From Pseudomonas sp. BN417 (GTDB lineage: Bacteria > Pseudomonadota > Gammaproteobacteria > Pseudomonadales > Pseudomonadaceae), in assembly GCF_029871205.1 (NCBI RefSeq), contig NZ_SSOJ01000069.1, positions 46,881 through 110,880 on the forward strand: 64,000 nt of DNA, in the 5' to 3' direction. Position 1 is the first letter of the stretch, and each line of letters opens with the position of its first letter. The notes beneath the pieces were generated by a model. The model worked only from the letters and a program-made list of their open reading frames with translations. It was not told where the DNA came from and did not search any database. Below, one piece after another: positions 35,410-44,022 of the stretch. The position numbers and the translations under genes are program-made.

Positions 35410-36690
35410 ATGCCGATGAATCCCAATGCCCAGGGGCGCGCCCTGGCCATGCTCAATCGCGTGGCCCAGGCCGACTGGCCCGATCGTCTGAAACTGCGCA
35501 AGGCCTTCGAAAAGCTGCTTTATCGCGGAACCCGCGTCGGCTTCCTGCTGGCCGCTCGGCGGGCGCGCAAGGCGCCGCAGCAGGCGAGTGCGGACGAGCT
35601 GTTCGACCTGTCGCTGTCCGACGAGCAGCGCATGCTGGTGGACATGCTGGATGCTTTCGCCCTCCAGACCCTGCGCCCGGCCGCCCATGCTGCCGATGCC
35701 CGTGCTGCGCTGCCCGCCGGGCTGCTCAACCAGGCCCATGAGCTGGGCCTGGCGCACTATGGCGTCGGCGAGGCGCTGGGGGGCCTGGCCGGCGAGCGCA
35801 CCATCCTGACCAATGCCCTGATGGCCGAGGCCCTGGCCAAGGGCGACCTGAGCCTGGCCGCTGTACTGCTGGCGCCACTTTCGGCCGCCAACTGCATTCG
35901 CCGTTGGGCCTCCCCCGAGCAACAGGCCGCTTGGCTGCCGGCCTTCGTCGCCGCGCAGCCGGCGCCACGCACGGCGATAGCGGTGAGCGAGCCCACGCTG
36001 CTCTTCGATCCCCAGCGCCTTGCCACCCGCGCGCGGCGCAAGAGCCGGCACTACCTGCTGAACGGCGAAAAGTGCCTGGTCCTGGATGGCCTGGACGCCA
36101 GCCGGCTGATCGTGGCCGCTGAAACCGGCAAGGGGCCGGCGCTGTTCATGGTCGAGGGTGGCAGCAAGGGCCTGCAACTGCGGCACGAGCCGGCGATGGG
36201 GCTGAAAGCCTGCGGTACCGCGCGAATTCGCTTCAAGGACGTGAAGGTGCCAGCGGAGAACCGGCTGGCCTCCGTCGATTTCGACTACCAGGCCTTCCTC
36301 GACCTCGGCCACCTGGCCTGGTGTGCCCTGGCCCTGGGCACCGCCCAGGCCGCGCTGGACTACGTGATCGGCTATTGCAACGAACGCACGGCCTTCGGCG
36401 AGCCCATCAGCCACCGCCAGGGCGTGGCCTTCATGATCGCGGACATGGCCATCGAACTGGACGCCATACGCCTGATGGTCTGGCGTGCCTGTGCCCGCGC
36501 GGACCGCGGCGAGGCGTTCCGCCGCGAGGCCTACCTGGCCCGCCTGCTCTGCGCCGAAAAAGCCATGAAGATCGGGACCGACGCGGTGCAACTGCTCGGC
36601 GGCCACGGTTTCACCCAGGAGCACCCGGCCGAGCGCTGGTACCGCGACCTACGCGCCATCGCTGTGATGAGCGGCGGTCTGCACTTGTGA
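35410..36690 (+). CDS. Acyl-CoA dehydrogenase-like subunit without catalytic Glu
   Basis: 426 residues with acyl-CoA dehydrogenase fold. The middle is normal (MGLKACGTARIRFKDVKVP) and it keeps the FAD contacts normally supplied by the neighbouring subunit: ERTAFGEPISHRQ (about 325) and QLLGGHGFTQEHP (about 396). It has lost the flavin loop (SEPTLLFDPQ instead of TEPxxGSD; CLVLDGLD instead of xxITxG), and the C-terminus stops at IAVMSGGLHL, with no EGT catalytic base. The next gene has the opposite set, so the two may form one heteromeric enzyme. Matches PA4995 by position. ATG 35410 or 35416 could start it. Confidence 0.85.
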   Translation: MPMNPNAQGRALAMLNRVAQADWPDRLKLRKAFEKLLYRGTRVGFLLAARRARKAPQQASADELFDLSLSDEQRMLVDMLDAFALQTLRPAAHAADARAALPAGLLNQAHELGLAHYGVGEALGGLAGERTILTNALMAEALAKGDLSLAAVLLAPLSAANCIRRWASPEQQAAWLPAFVAAQPAPRTAIAVSEPTLLFDPQRLATRARRKSRHYLLNGEKCLVLDGLDASRLIVAAETGKGPALFMVEGGSKGLQLRHEPAMGLKACGTARIRFKDVKVPAENRLASVDFDYQAFLDLGHLAWCALALGTAQAALDYVIGYCNERTAFGEPISHRQGVAFMIADMAIELDAIRLMVWRACARADRGEAFRREAYLARLLCAEKAMKIGTDAVQLLGGHGFTQEHPAERWYRDLRAIAVMSGGLHL

Positions 36691-36700
36691 GGAGAGCCGC

Positions 36701-37906
36701 ATGAACCTGGAAATCCCGCAGAAATTCCGCGCCCTGGGCAACCAGGCCCAGCAAGTGGCGGCCCAGTACTTCCGCCCCCTGTCACGCAAGTACGACAAGG
36801 CCGAACATGTCTATCCACGCGAGCTGGACCTGTTGGCGGCGTTGCTGGATGGTATGAACGCCGGCTCCCCGGAATCCATCGGCGCCGGTTCCGCCAGCAA
36901 GCGCTGTGCAGCGACAGAGGCCGGCGTGCGCAATGGCGGCAACCTGTCCGCGCTGCTGGGGGTGATGGAGCTCTGCTGGGGCGATGTCGGCCTGCTGCTG
37001 GCCATGCCGCGCCAAGGGCTGGGCAATGCCGCCATCGCCGCCGTGGCCAACGAGGAACAGCTCGAACGTTTCAAAGGCACCTGGGCGGCCATGGCCATCA
37101 CCGAGCCGGGTTGCGGTTCGGATTCGGCGGCGATCCGCACCACGGCCATCAAGGATGGCGAGCACTATGTCCTCAATGGCGAGAAGATCTTCGTCACTTC
37201 CGGCGCTCGCGCCGATGCGGTGGTGGTCTGGGCCACCCTGGATCGCGGCCTGGGCCGGGCAGCCATCAAGTCCTTCGTGGTGGAGAAGGGCACGCCGGGC
37301 ATGACGGTGACCCGCCTGGAGAAGAAGCTCGGCATCAAGGCCTCGGATACCGCGTCGATCAGCTTCAATGATTGCCGGGTGCCGGCCACGAATCTTCTGG
37401 GCGATGCCGAGGTCGAGGTGCAGAAGGGCTTCGCCGGGGTCATGGAGACCTTCGACAACACCCGCCCGCTGGTGGCCGGGATGGCGGTGGGTGTGGCCAA
37501 GGCCGCGCTGGACCGCACCCGCGAGCTGCTGGAGAAGGCTGGCTGCAAGTTCGACTACCGCAACCCGCTGCTGGCGGTACGCCATGCCGAAGCCACGCTC
37601 TACCGCCTGGAGGCCGAATGGGAGGCCGCGCGCCTGCTGACCCTCAAGGCGGCCTGGATGGCGGACAATCGCCTGCCCAACTCCAGAGAGGCTTCCATCG
37701 CCAAGGCCAAGGCCGGTCGGGTGGCCAACGAGATCACCCTGAAGTGCGTGGAACTGGTGGGCGCGCTGGGCTACGGCGAGGACGAGCTGCTGGAGAAATG
37801 GGCACGGGATTCGAAGATCCTCGACATTTTCGAAGGCACCCAGCAGATCCAGTTGCTGATCGTCGCGCGGCGGTTGCTGGGCAAGAGTTCCAGTGAGCTG
37901 AAGTAG
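36701..37906 (+). CDS. Acyl-CoA dehydrogenase subunit with catalytic Glu
   Basis: 401 residues; oxidises an acyl-CoA thioester. It keeps the flavin/substrate loop ITEPGCGSDSAA (about 129), GEKIFVTSGARAD (about 160) and catalytic base IFEGTQQIQ (about 378). The FAD contacts usually given across the dimer are degenerate: KFDYRNPLLAVRHAE replaces FGxxIxxxQ, and VELVGALGYGED replaces QxxGGxGY. This is the mirror image of the preceding gene, ten bases upstream, supporting a shared active site. Position equals PA4994. Substrate unknown. Confidence 0.87.
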   Translation: MNLEIPQKFRALGNQAQQVAAQYFRPLSRKYDKAEHVYPRELDLLAALLDGMNAGSPESIGAGSASKRCAATEAGVRNGGNLSALLGVMELCWGDVGLLLAMPRQGLGNAAIAAVANEEQLERFKGTWAAMAITEPGCGSDSAAIRTTAIKDGEHYVLNGEKIFVTSGARADAVVVWATLDRGLGRAAIKSFVVEKGTPGMTVTRLEKKLGIKASDTASISFNDCRVPATNLLGDAEVEVQKGFAGVMETFDNTRPLVAGMAVGVAKAALDRTRELLEKAGCKFDYRNPLLAVRHAEATLYRLEAEWEAARLLTLKAAWMADNRLPNSREASIAKAKAGRVANEITLKCVELVGALGYGEDELLEKWARDSKILDIFEGTQQIQLLIVARRLLGKSSSELK

Positions 37907-37958
37907 CCAGGCAGGTTCCGAGTAGTCAGGGGCCTGATGGTTGCGGTTGCAGGATTCT

Positions 37959-38018
37959 GTAGCCCGGATGAAATCCGGGGAAAGCCGCGCCGAGGCTCCC
38001 GGATTTCATCCGGGCTAC
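37959..38018. repeat. Perfect 21-bp inverted repeat, GTAGCCCGGATGAAATCCGGG type
   Basis: Arms 37959-37979 and 37998-38018 are exact complements, separated by 18 bases. This sequence is a common dispersed palindrome in Pseudomonas and related genomes. Placed between convergent operons, it probably ends or protects both transcripts. Confidence 0.85.
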
Positions 38019-38081
38019 GTGAAGACCACCTGTGGGCCGGACGGACTCATTCGCGATGGGGAGTCTTGCGCGCACCGGGCC

Positions 38082-38987
38082 TCAGCAGGCCACCCGCTTT
38101 CCCATCGGCCGCACCGTACCCACCCGCGCCAGCCAGTCCTTCCAGCGCACGCGCTCTTCATGGACCAGCCAGCCGTCCTGCTCGGCGAAGCTCTCCGAAA
38201 GCCAGACGCCGCGGGTGCTGGTTGCAGAGAACTCGCCATTGCGCAGGGTCAGCAGCTCGCCAGTGGGGGCGCCCTGGTACAGCGGCAGCAGGTAGATGTC
38301 GGGCCGGCGCCGCTCCAGGCTCGCCACCAGCTCGCGGCCCTGCAGCACTTCATCGACATGGAAGAGGCTGATCTGATGACTGTCCCGTGGCAGGTCCAGG
38401 CGCAGGTCGTAGACCAGCTGCAGCGAGGCGGTAGGCAGGTGGACATAGGCCTGGGGCCGCTCCAACAGGGTCAGCTTGCCGTTGCGCACCGGCCGCGCCG
38501 CACCGGACAGGGGGCTCAGGCGGAAGTGATTGGCTTCACGATAGTGCAGCCGGCGTTGGTAGGGCGTGGGCAGCCAGGTGTCGGCGAAACGTCCGGCCAG
38601 CCAGCCTTCCGGGGTTTCGATCAGGCATTCCTCGGCCACCTCCTGGATAGCGGTCAGCAGAGGCAGGTTCAGCTCGTGGGCCGGGACATAGCCGGAAATC
38701 AGCTTGAGCACGGTATCGCCCCGGTCCTGCCGGCGCTGGCGCACCACCAGCCAGTAGTCGCGGCCCTGGAGGTTCAGGGTCAGCCGCACCGAAACGCCGA
38801 GGTTGGCCAGCTCCACCGCGAAGCGCCGGCTGTCGTTCACCTGTACCGGCCGGCGGCGTTCCAGCATCTGCGAGAAACTCAGCGGCCGTCCCAGGCTCTG
38901 GTAACTCAGCGCGTCGGCGCTGGCTTCGACATGCAGCGGGAGGGTCTTGAATGCGCTGGGGTCCTTGCGGGCGAGGATTCGCGGCAT
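38082..38987 (-). CDS. Conserved protein of unknown function (PA4993 type)
   Basis: 301 residues, no signal peptide or membrane segment. I recognise no catalytic motif. Charged and aromatic-rich stretches such as LERRRPVQVNDSRRFAVELA (about 43) and a C-terminal VRWKDWLARVGTVRP are visible. It is last in a three-gene minus-strand run with an aldo-keto reductase (25-base gap) and a FAD oxidoreductase, and matches PA4993 by position. Confidence 0.75.
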   Translation of the reverse strand: MPRILARKDPSAFKTLPLHVEASADALSYQSLGRPLSFSQMLERRRPVQVNDSRRFAVELANLGVSVRLTLNLQGRDYWLVVRQRRQDRGDTVLKLISGYVPAHELNLPLLTAIQEVAEECLIETPEGWLAGRFADTWLPTPYQRRLHYREANHFRLSPLSGAARPVRNGKLTLLERPQAYVHLPTASLQLVYDLRLDLPRDSHQISLFHVDEVLQGRELVASLERRRPDIYLLPLYQGAPTGELLTLRNGEFSATSTRGVWLSESFAEQDGWLVHEERVRWKDWLARVGTVRPMGKRVAC

Positions 38988-39012
38988 GTCGGCTCCTTCT
39001 GGAGGGGGGCGG

Positions 39013-39822
39013 CTAGGGTAGACCCCCGATCACTGCGGCGGCCGTCGCGACATTATGGGTCAGATGCAGCGGATTGATGGTCCCGATTATCGCGCTGGTC
39101 ACCCCGGGATGACCGAAGATCAGTTCGAAGCTCGCGCGCACCGGATCGATCCCCGAATCGAGGCAGGCATGGCCGCTGGCCAGGCCTTTCTTGACCAGGA
39201 TGCCCTTGTTCTGTTGCAGCGCGAAGTCGAGCACCGGCTTCTCGGCCTGCTCGTTGAGGTTATAGGTGACCATGGCGCAGTCGCCCTGCTCCAGGGCCAG
39301 CAGGCCGCCTTCCACCGTCTTTCCGGACAGGCCGAAGGCGCGGATCTTGCCGGCCTGCTTCAGCTCGGCGAGGGTCTCGTACACGCCGCTGTCTCGCAGT
39401 ATCGCCAGATCGTTGCCGTCGGAGTGCACCAGAACCAGGTCGATGAAGTCGGTTTCCAGGCGTTTCAGGCTGCGTTCGACGGAGAAGCGCGTGTGTTCGG
39501 GGCTGAAATCGAAGCGGGAAACACCGCCTTCGAACTCCTCGCCGACCTTGCTGACGATCACCCAGTCCTGGCGCTGGCCGCGCAGCAGCGGGCCGAGGCG
39601 CTCCTCGCTGCGGCCATAGGCCGGCGCGGTGTCGATCAGGTTGATGCCGAGATCCCGGGCCAGCGCCAGCAGCTGCAGGGCCTCGGCATCGTCGGGGATG
39701 GTGAAGCCGCTGGGGTACTTCACGCCCTGGTCGCGGCCGAGCTTGACGGTGCCCAGTCCCAGCGGGGAAACCAGCAGGCCGGTGTCGCCGAGGGGGCGAT
39801 GGAGGTTGTGCAGGCTATTCAT
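39013..39822 (-). CDS. Aldo/keto reductase
   Basis: 269-residue NADPH-dependent oxidoreductase of the TIM-barrel AKR family. Catalytic residues are visible: Asp in NLIDTAPAYG (about 57), Tyr in the same motif, Lys in VIVSKVGEEF (about 92) and His in LVLVHSDGND (about 134). A C-terminal cofactor region includes GVTSAIIGTINPLHL. ATG 39822 overlaps the stop of the upstream FAD oxidoreductase (ATGA), implying coupled translation and a shared pathway. Substrate unknown; corresponds to PA4992. Confidence 0.9.
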   Translation of the reverse strand: MNSLHNLHRPLGDTGLLVSPLGLGTVKLGRDQGVKYPSGFTIPDDAEALQLLALARDLGINLIDTAPAYGRSEERLGPLLRGQRQDWVIVSKVGEEFEGGVSRFDFSPEHTRFSVERSLKRLETDFIDLVLVHSDGNDLAILRDSGVYETLAELKQAGKIRAFGLSGKTVEGGLLALEQGDCAMVTYNLNEQAEKPVLDFALQQNKGILVKKGLASGHACLDSGIDPVRASFELIFGHPGVTSAIIGTINPLHLTHNVATAAAVIGGLP

Positions 39823-40994
39823 CCCAGCAGCTCCTCCCAGACGGGTTGCGCCACGGGCGGGCGGGGCAGCTCGGGCAGGGGTGCGTGGGCCGCTGGGCGC
39901 AGGCCGTCGCGCGCGAAGGCGGCCAGCACGCGGTCGGCGAAGTCCGGCGCCAGGGCCAGCTTGGTCGGCCAGCCCACCAGCAGCGCGCCCTGCTCACTGA
40001 GGAAGGCGTTGTCCGGGCGGACCAGTCCGGATTGCGCCGGCTCGGCGCGGTCGACCCGCAGGGTCGCCCACTGGGCGGCGGACAGGTCGATCCAGGGCAG
40101 CAGCTGGCGCAGCTCCTGTTCGGCGACGGCGATCTGCTCGGCTTCGTTGCGGGCCACGCCATCGGCTTCGGCCAGGTCGCCGCCCAGGTACCAGACCCAC
40201 TGGCCGTCGGCGGCCGGGTGACTGGTGACCGTGATCCGCGGCTTGGGGCCCCCGCCCAGGCAGTGGGCGTAGAGGGGTTTCAGACTGGGCGCCTTGAGCA
40301 TCACCATGTGCAGCGGTCGGCATTGCATGGCTGGCTGGCTCAGCCCCAGGGCCTCGAGCAGCGCCTGGTTGCCGGCGCCGGCGCTGAGGACGATGCGCTG
40401 GGCGCGGACCTCACGGCCGTCGAGGCGCAGCCCGGTGAGCTGGCCGTCTTCCCGCAGCGGTTCGATCTCGCGGGCGGCCAGCAGGCCGTCGCCGGCCAGT
40501 TCCGCCAGCCGCGCGATCAGACTGGGTACATCCAGCACCAGTTCGGCCAGGCGATAAACCTTGCCCTTGAATTTCGGGTGTTGCAGCGCCGGTGGCAGTT
40601 CTTCGCCCTTGACCTGGTCGACGCGGCCGCGCACCGCCTTGCTGGCGAAGAAACTGGTGAGGTTGCCGGCCAGGGTGCCGGGGGACCAGAGGTAATGCGC
40701 TTCGGAGAGCAGGCGCACGCCGGAGAGGTCCAGCTCCCCCGTGCCGGCCAGGGCCTCGCGCCAGCGCCGCGGCATGTCGGCGATGGCCTCGGAGGCGCCG
40801 GTGAGGGCGCCGTGCAGGGCGTATTTGGCGCCACCGTGGATGATCCCCTGGGACTTCACGCTCTGCCCGCCGCCAAGGCAGGCGTTTTCCACCAGGAGGG
40901 TGGCGAAGCCTTGCTTGCGCAGGGAGGCATTGAGCCAGAGGCCGGCGATGCCGCCGCCCAGGATGAGCACGTCGGTGGATAGGGAATCGGCCAT
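39819..40994 (-). CDS. FAD-dependent oxidoreductase (DAO/glycerol-3-phosphate dehydrogenase-like)
   Basis: 391 residues. N-terminal dinucleotide fold VLILGGGIAGLWLNASL (about 9-25), then SQGIIHGGAKYAL (about 48), which resembles glycerol-3-phosphate dehydrogenase-like and L-2-hydroxyglutarate-oxidase-like proteins of the DAO family, and LSAGAGNQALLEALG in the second FAD motif. Start ATG 40994; the frame runs far upstream across the SMR gene, which cannot be real. Ribosome site is poor. First gene of the run with the aldo-keto reductase and PA4993-type gene; corresponds to PA4991. Confidence 0.87.
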   Translation of the reverse strand: MADSLSTDVLILGGGIAGLWLNASLRKQGFATLLVENACLGGGQSVKSQGIIHGGAKYALHGALTGASEAIADMPRRWREALAGTGELDLSGVRLLSEAHYLWSPGTLAGNLTSFFASKAVRGRVDQVKGEELPPALQHPKFKGKVYRLAELVLDVPSLIARLAELAGDGLLAAREIEPLREDGQLTGLRLDGREVRAQRIVLSAGAGNQALLEALGLSQPAMQCRPLHMVMLKAPSLKPLYAHCLGGGPKPRITVTSHPAADGQWVWYLGGDLAEADGVARNEAEQIAVAEQELRQLLPWIDLSAAQWATLRVDRAEPAQSGLVRPDNAFLSEQGALLVGWPTKLALAPDFADRVLAAFARDGLRPAAHAPLPELPRPPVAQPVWEELLG

Positions 40995-41011
40995 GGGAGG
41001 GAGGCGCCTCA

Positions 41012-41041
41012 GAAAAAACAGGGGCGCAGTATAGCGCCCCT
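41012..41041 (-). terminator. Rho-independent terminator of the SMR pump gene
   Basis: 8-bp stem AGGGGCGC/GCGCCCCT (41020-41027 with 41034-41041), followed on the minus strand by TGTTTTTTCT. It separates the SMR gene from the downstream FAD oxidoreductase operon. Confidence 0.88.
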
Positions 41042-41089
41042 GCCGGAGAAGCTGCGGCCTGGAGGCGGTTCGGGCGCCTCGGCTGGCTC

Positions 41090-41422
41090 TCAGTGGCCGG
41101 TGCTGTTGGAGAACAGCTGGATGACGACGACGCCCGAGACGATCATCCCCATGCCGAGCATGGCCGGGGTGTCCAGCTTCTGCTGGTAGAGCACCAGCGC
41201 GGCGACGCTCACCAGCACGATGCCGAGCCCGGCCCAGATGGCGTAGGCGATGCCCACCGGGATGCTGCGCACCACCAGGGTCAGCATCCAGAAGGCGATG
41301 GCGTAGCCGCCGATCACCAGGATCAGGGGCAGGGGTTTGTTGAAGCCGTCGATGGCCTTCATCGAGGTAGTGGCGATCACTTCGGCGGCGATGGCGATAG
41401 CGAGATAAACGTAGCCGGTCAT
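41090..41422 (-). CDS. emrE: Small multidrug resistance efflux protein, EmrE type
   Basis: 110-residue, four-helix inner-membrane protein of the SMR family that expels quaternary ammonium and other cationic drugs in exchange for protons. The essential Glu lies in IAAEVIATTSMK (residue 14), followed by YAIAFWML and GIAYAIWAGLGIV, the GxAYAxWxG SMR signature. It matches PA4990, the P. aeruginosa EmrE homologue. A LysR regulator is transcribed divergently 92 bases away. Confidence 0.93.
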   Translation of the reverse strand: MTGYVYLAIAIAAEVIATTSMKAIDGFNKPLPLILVIGGYAIAFWMLTLVVRSIPVGIAYAIWAGLGIVLVSVAALVLYQQKLDTPAMLGMGMIVSGVVVIQLFSNSTGH

Positions 41423-41471
41423 GGTCGGGCCTCCTGTGCAATGACGCGGATTCTAAGTGCCCTGGCGATGG

Positions 41472-41490
41472 GATAAAGTCATTACCTATC
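41472..41490. promoter_or_regulatory. Possible LysR-type binding dyad
   Basis: GATA-N11-TATC, an N11-spaced dyad of the type used by LysR regulators, in the 92-base gap between the SMR pump and the LysR gene. Suggestive only. Confidence 0.3.
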
Positions 41491-41514
41491 TGTTTTGGAG
41501 ATGGGTGGCCGGTC

Positions 41515-42399
41515 ATGCAATGGAACCTGGAGCAGATTCGTCTGTTCGTCGGCGTCGCCGAGGGGCAGTCCTTTTCCGCCGTGGCCCGACAGCTGCGTCG
41601 CGCCCAGTCGGCGGTCAGCAGCGGCATCGCCCTGTTGGAGGAAGACCTCGGGGTGCAGTTGTTCGATCGCAGCAGCGGGCGCCAGCCACGCCTGACAGAG
41701 GCGGGCGCTGCATTGTTGGAGGAGGCGCGCGAGGTGTTGCGCCAATGCCAGCGCCTGGACGGTCGCGCCCTGGGGTTGGCGCGGGGCGAGGAGGCGCGGC
41801 TGCGCCTGGCCCTGGACGAGGCCATGCCCTACCAGCCGGTGCTGGCCAGCCTGGAGGCGCTGGGGCGGGCCTTCCCACTGCTGGAGGTGCAACTGGCCAG
41901 CAGCGCCCAGGGGGACGTGGCGCGCAAGCTGCTCGAAGCCCGGGCCGACCTCGGCCTGCTGTTTCACCTTGAGCGCATGCCCGATGCCCTGGAGCGCCAA
42001 CGCCTGGGCACCATCGAGATGGTCACGGTCTGTGGCGCCGGCCACCCCCTGGCGGCGCAGTCCTACGCTGACCGGCATGAACTGGCGCGCCATCGCCAGG
42101 TGCTCATGGCGCCCCAGGACAGCCACTACCCCGGCGGCGAGCAAATTGGCCCGCAGGTCTGGCGCGCCGACAGCTTCTACGTCATGGCTGAACTCCTGAT
42201 GCGCGGCCTCGGCTGGGCCTGGCTGCCGCGCCATGTGGCCCAGTACCCGGGCTACCAGGGCCAGCTGGTGGAGCTGCGCAGCGACTGGACGCCACCGTCG
42301 CTGGTGGTGGAACTGGTCTGCCGCCGCGACGAAGCCCTGGGCCCGGCGGCGCTCTGGCTGGCGGACAGTCTTGCCGAGCACCTGCAGGCCATGGGCTGA
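41515..42399 (+). CDS. LysR family transcriptional regulator
   Basis: 294 residues: N-terminal winged helix-turn-helix (about 1-60: MQWNLEQIRLFVGVAEGQSF, RRAQSAVSSGIALLEEDLG, LFDRSSGRQPRLTEAG) and a LysR substrate-binding domain (about 90-290). It lies divergent to the SMR pump as in PAO1 (PA4989) and may regulate it; the inducer is unknown. The stop codon is at the first base of a dispersed inverted repeat. Confidence 0.9.
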   Translation: MQWNLEQIRLFVGVAEGQSFSAVARQLRRAQSAVSSGIALLEEDLGVQLFDRSSGRQPRLTEAGAALLEEAREVLRQCQRLDGRALGLARGEEARLRLALDEAMPYQPVLASLEALGRAFPLLEVQLASSAQGDVARKLLEARADLGLLFHLERMPDALERQRLGTIEMVTVCGAGHPLAAQSYADRHELARHRQVLMAPQDSHYPGGEQIGPQVWRADSFYVMAELLMRGLGWAWLPRHVAQYPGYQGQLVELRSDWTPPSLVVELVCRRDEALGPAALWLADSLAEHLQAMG

Positions 42400-42539
42400 G
42401 AGCCCGTTCAAAGGCTGCTGCGCGTCGGACCTGCTGCGTTAAAAACAGGCTCAGAATGCTCATTTACAGTCGTAAACTCCGCTTCTTCGCCTGTTTTTGC
42501 CTTGCATGTCTCTAGCTCGCGATCCTTTGAACGGGCTCT
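42399..42539. repeat. 141-bp dispersed repeat with AGAGCCCGTTCAAAGG ends
   Basis: Perfect 16-bp terminal inverted repeats (42399-42414 and 42524-42539). Inner arms AAAAACAGGC and GCCTGTTTTT also pair. This long palindrome recurs in Pseudomonas genomes and often gives rise to spurious short gene calls. It starts at the LysR stop and ends about 50 bases before waaA, so it may end the LysR transcript. No transposase is present; it is MITE-like in form. Confidence 0.8.
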
Positions 42540-42588
42540 GACGTGTTGTCGGGTATCATCCGCGTCAAATTGGCTAATCTCCGCGCCC

Positions 42589-43857
42589 ATGAATCGCACC
42601 CTCTATACCCTGCTGTTCCATCTCGGCCTGCCGCTGGTGGCCCTGCGCCTGGCCTGGCGGGCCTGGCGCGCGCCGGCCTATGCCCGGCGCATCGGCGAGC
42701 GTTTCGCCTTCGGCCTGCCAACGCTCGCGCCCGGTGGCATCTGGGTCCATGCGGTGTCGGTGGGCGAAAGCATCGCTGCCGCTCCCATGATCCGCGCCTT
42801 GCTGGAACGCCACCCGGACCTGCCCATCACCATCACCTGCATGACCCCCACCGGCTCCGAGCGCATCCGCGCGCTGTTCGGCGATCGGGTGCAGCACTGC
42901 TACCTGCCCTATGACCTGCCCTGGGCGGCGGCGCGCTTCCTCGCCCGTGCGCGGCCTAGGCTGGCGGTGATCATGGAGACCGAACTCTGGCCCAACCATA
43001 TCCATCAGTGCGCCGTGCGCGGCATTCCGGTGGTGCTGGCCAACGCCCGCCTGTCCGAGCGCTCGGCACGTGGCTATGCGCGCTTCCACAAGCTCACCGC
43101 GCCCATGCTGGCGGAGCTGAGCTGGATCGCCGTGCAGACCGAGGCCGAGGCCCAGCGCTTTCGCGCCCTGGGCGCGCGGCCGGAGTGCGTGGGGGTGACC
43201 GGCTCGATCAAATTCGACCTGCGCATCGATCCGGCCCTGCTCGACCGCGCTGCCGCCCTGCATAGGCAGTGGAATGCAGAGGATCGGCCGGTATGGATCG
43301 CCGCCAGTACCCACGCCGGCGAGGACGAAATCATCCTCGCGGCCCACAAGACCTTGCTGGCGCAGCGGCCGGACGCGTTGCTGATCCTGGTGCCACGCCA
43401 TCCCGAGCGCTTTGGCTCGATGTTCGAGCTTTGCCGCCGCGAGGGGTTGGCGACCGTGCGCCGTTCCACGGGTGAGGCCGTCACAGCGGACACCCAGGTG
43501 CTGGTGGGTGACACCATGGGCGAACTGCTATTCCTCTACGCCCTGGCGGATATCGCCTTCGTCGGCGGCAGCCTGGTGCCCAACGGCGGCCACAACCTGC
43601 TGGAACCGGCGGCCCTGGGCAAACCGGTACTGGCGGGGCCGCACCTGTTCAACTTCCTCGAGATCGCCGCGCAGTTGCGTGAGGCCGGCGCGCTGGCCGA
43701 GGTGAGCGATGCCGGGCAACTGGCTGCGCAGGTAGGTGGGCTCTGGGCCGACCCGGTGCGCGCGGCGACCATGCGCGAGGCCGGCCTGGGCGTGCTCAAG
43801 GCCAACCAGGGGGCGCTGGAGCGCTTGCTGGCGGGGCTTTCGCGGTTGCTTTCGTAG
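42589..43857 (+). CDS. waaA: Kdo transferase
   Basis: GT30 enzyme at the inner membrane that adds Kdo residues to lipid IVA, the step that starts the core. The 422-residue protein has an N-terminal membrane anchor (TLYTLLFHLGLPLVALRL), then WVHAVSVGESIAAAPMI with the conserved Glu (about 60), METELWPN (about 126), and FVGGSLVPNGGHNLLEPA (about 324). ATG 42589 chosen because homologues start MNRTLYTLL. It is separate from the main core operon here as in PAO1 (PA4988). Confidence 0.96.
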   Translation: MNRTLYTLLFHLGLPLVALRLAWRAWRAPAYARRIGERFAFGLPTLAPGGIWVHAVSVGESIAAAPMIRALLERHPDLPITITCMTPTGSERIRALFGDRVQHCYLPYDLPWAAARFLARARPRLAVIMETELWPNHIHQCAVRGIPVVLANARLSERSARGYARFHKLTAPMLAELSWIAVQTEAEAQRFRALGARPECVGVTGSIKFDLRIDPALLDRAAALHRQWNAEDRPVWIAASTHAGEDEIILAAHKTLLAQRPDALLILVPRHPERFGSMFELCRREGLATVRRSTGEAVTADTQVLVGDTMGELLFLYALADIAFVGGSLVPNGGHNLLEPAALGKPVLAGPHLFNFLEIAAQLREAGALAEVSDAGQLAAQVGGLWADPVRAATMREAGLGVLKANQGALERLLAGLSRLLS

Positions 43858-43902
43858 ATCGGCGCCGCCCGGCCCACCCTCCCCGCCGGGGCACCGCTCT
43901 TC

Positions 43903-43998
43903 GTGGGGGCGATTTCAATCGCTAAGGGCAGCGCAGCTGCCCCTTGCGGTTCCGAAAGGCAGGCCTTCGGCCTGCTCAGCGAATGAATTCGCCCCCAC
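43903..43998. repeat. Nested double-hairpin repeat, GTGGGGGCGA type
   Basis: Outer arms GTGGGGGCGATTTCAATCGC and GCGAATGAATTCGCCCCCAC pair with two mismatches. Inside is a GCAGGCC-TTC-GGCCTGC hairpin. It lies between convergent waaA and the XRE-cupin regulator. Same family and inner hairpin as the repeat at 47909-47992. Confidence 0.75.
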
Positions 43999-44022
43999 AA
44001 GGAAGTGCCGCAGGAGCGGGGC

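Noticed and set aside
39819..41825. FAD oxidoreductase extended upstream to a 668-residue protein
   Set aside because: The extension crosses the SMR gene, a terminator and the LysR start; the dinucleotide fold begins right after ATG 40994.
42408..42599. Small minus-strand protein of 63 residues
   Set aside because: It lies inside the dispersed palindrome and overlaps the waaA start; it resembles spurious calls that this repeat produces elsewhere.
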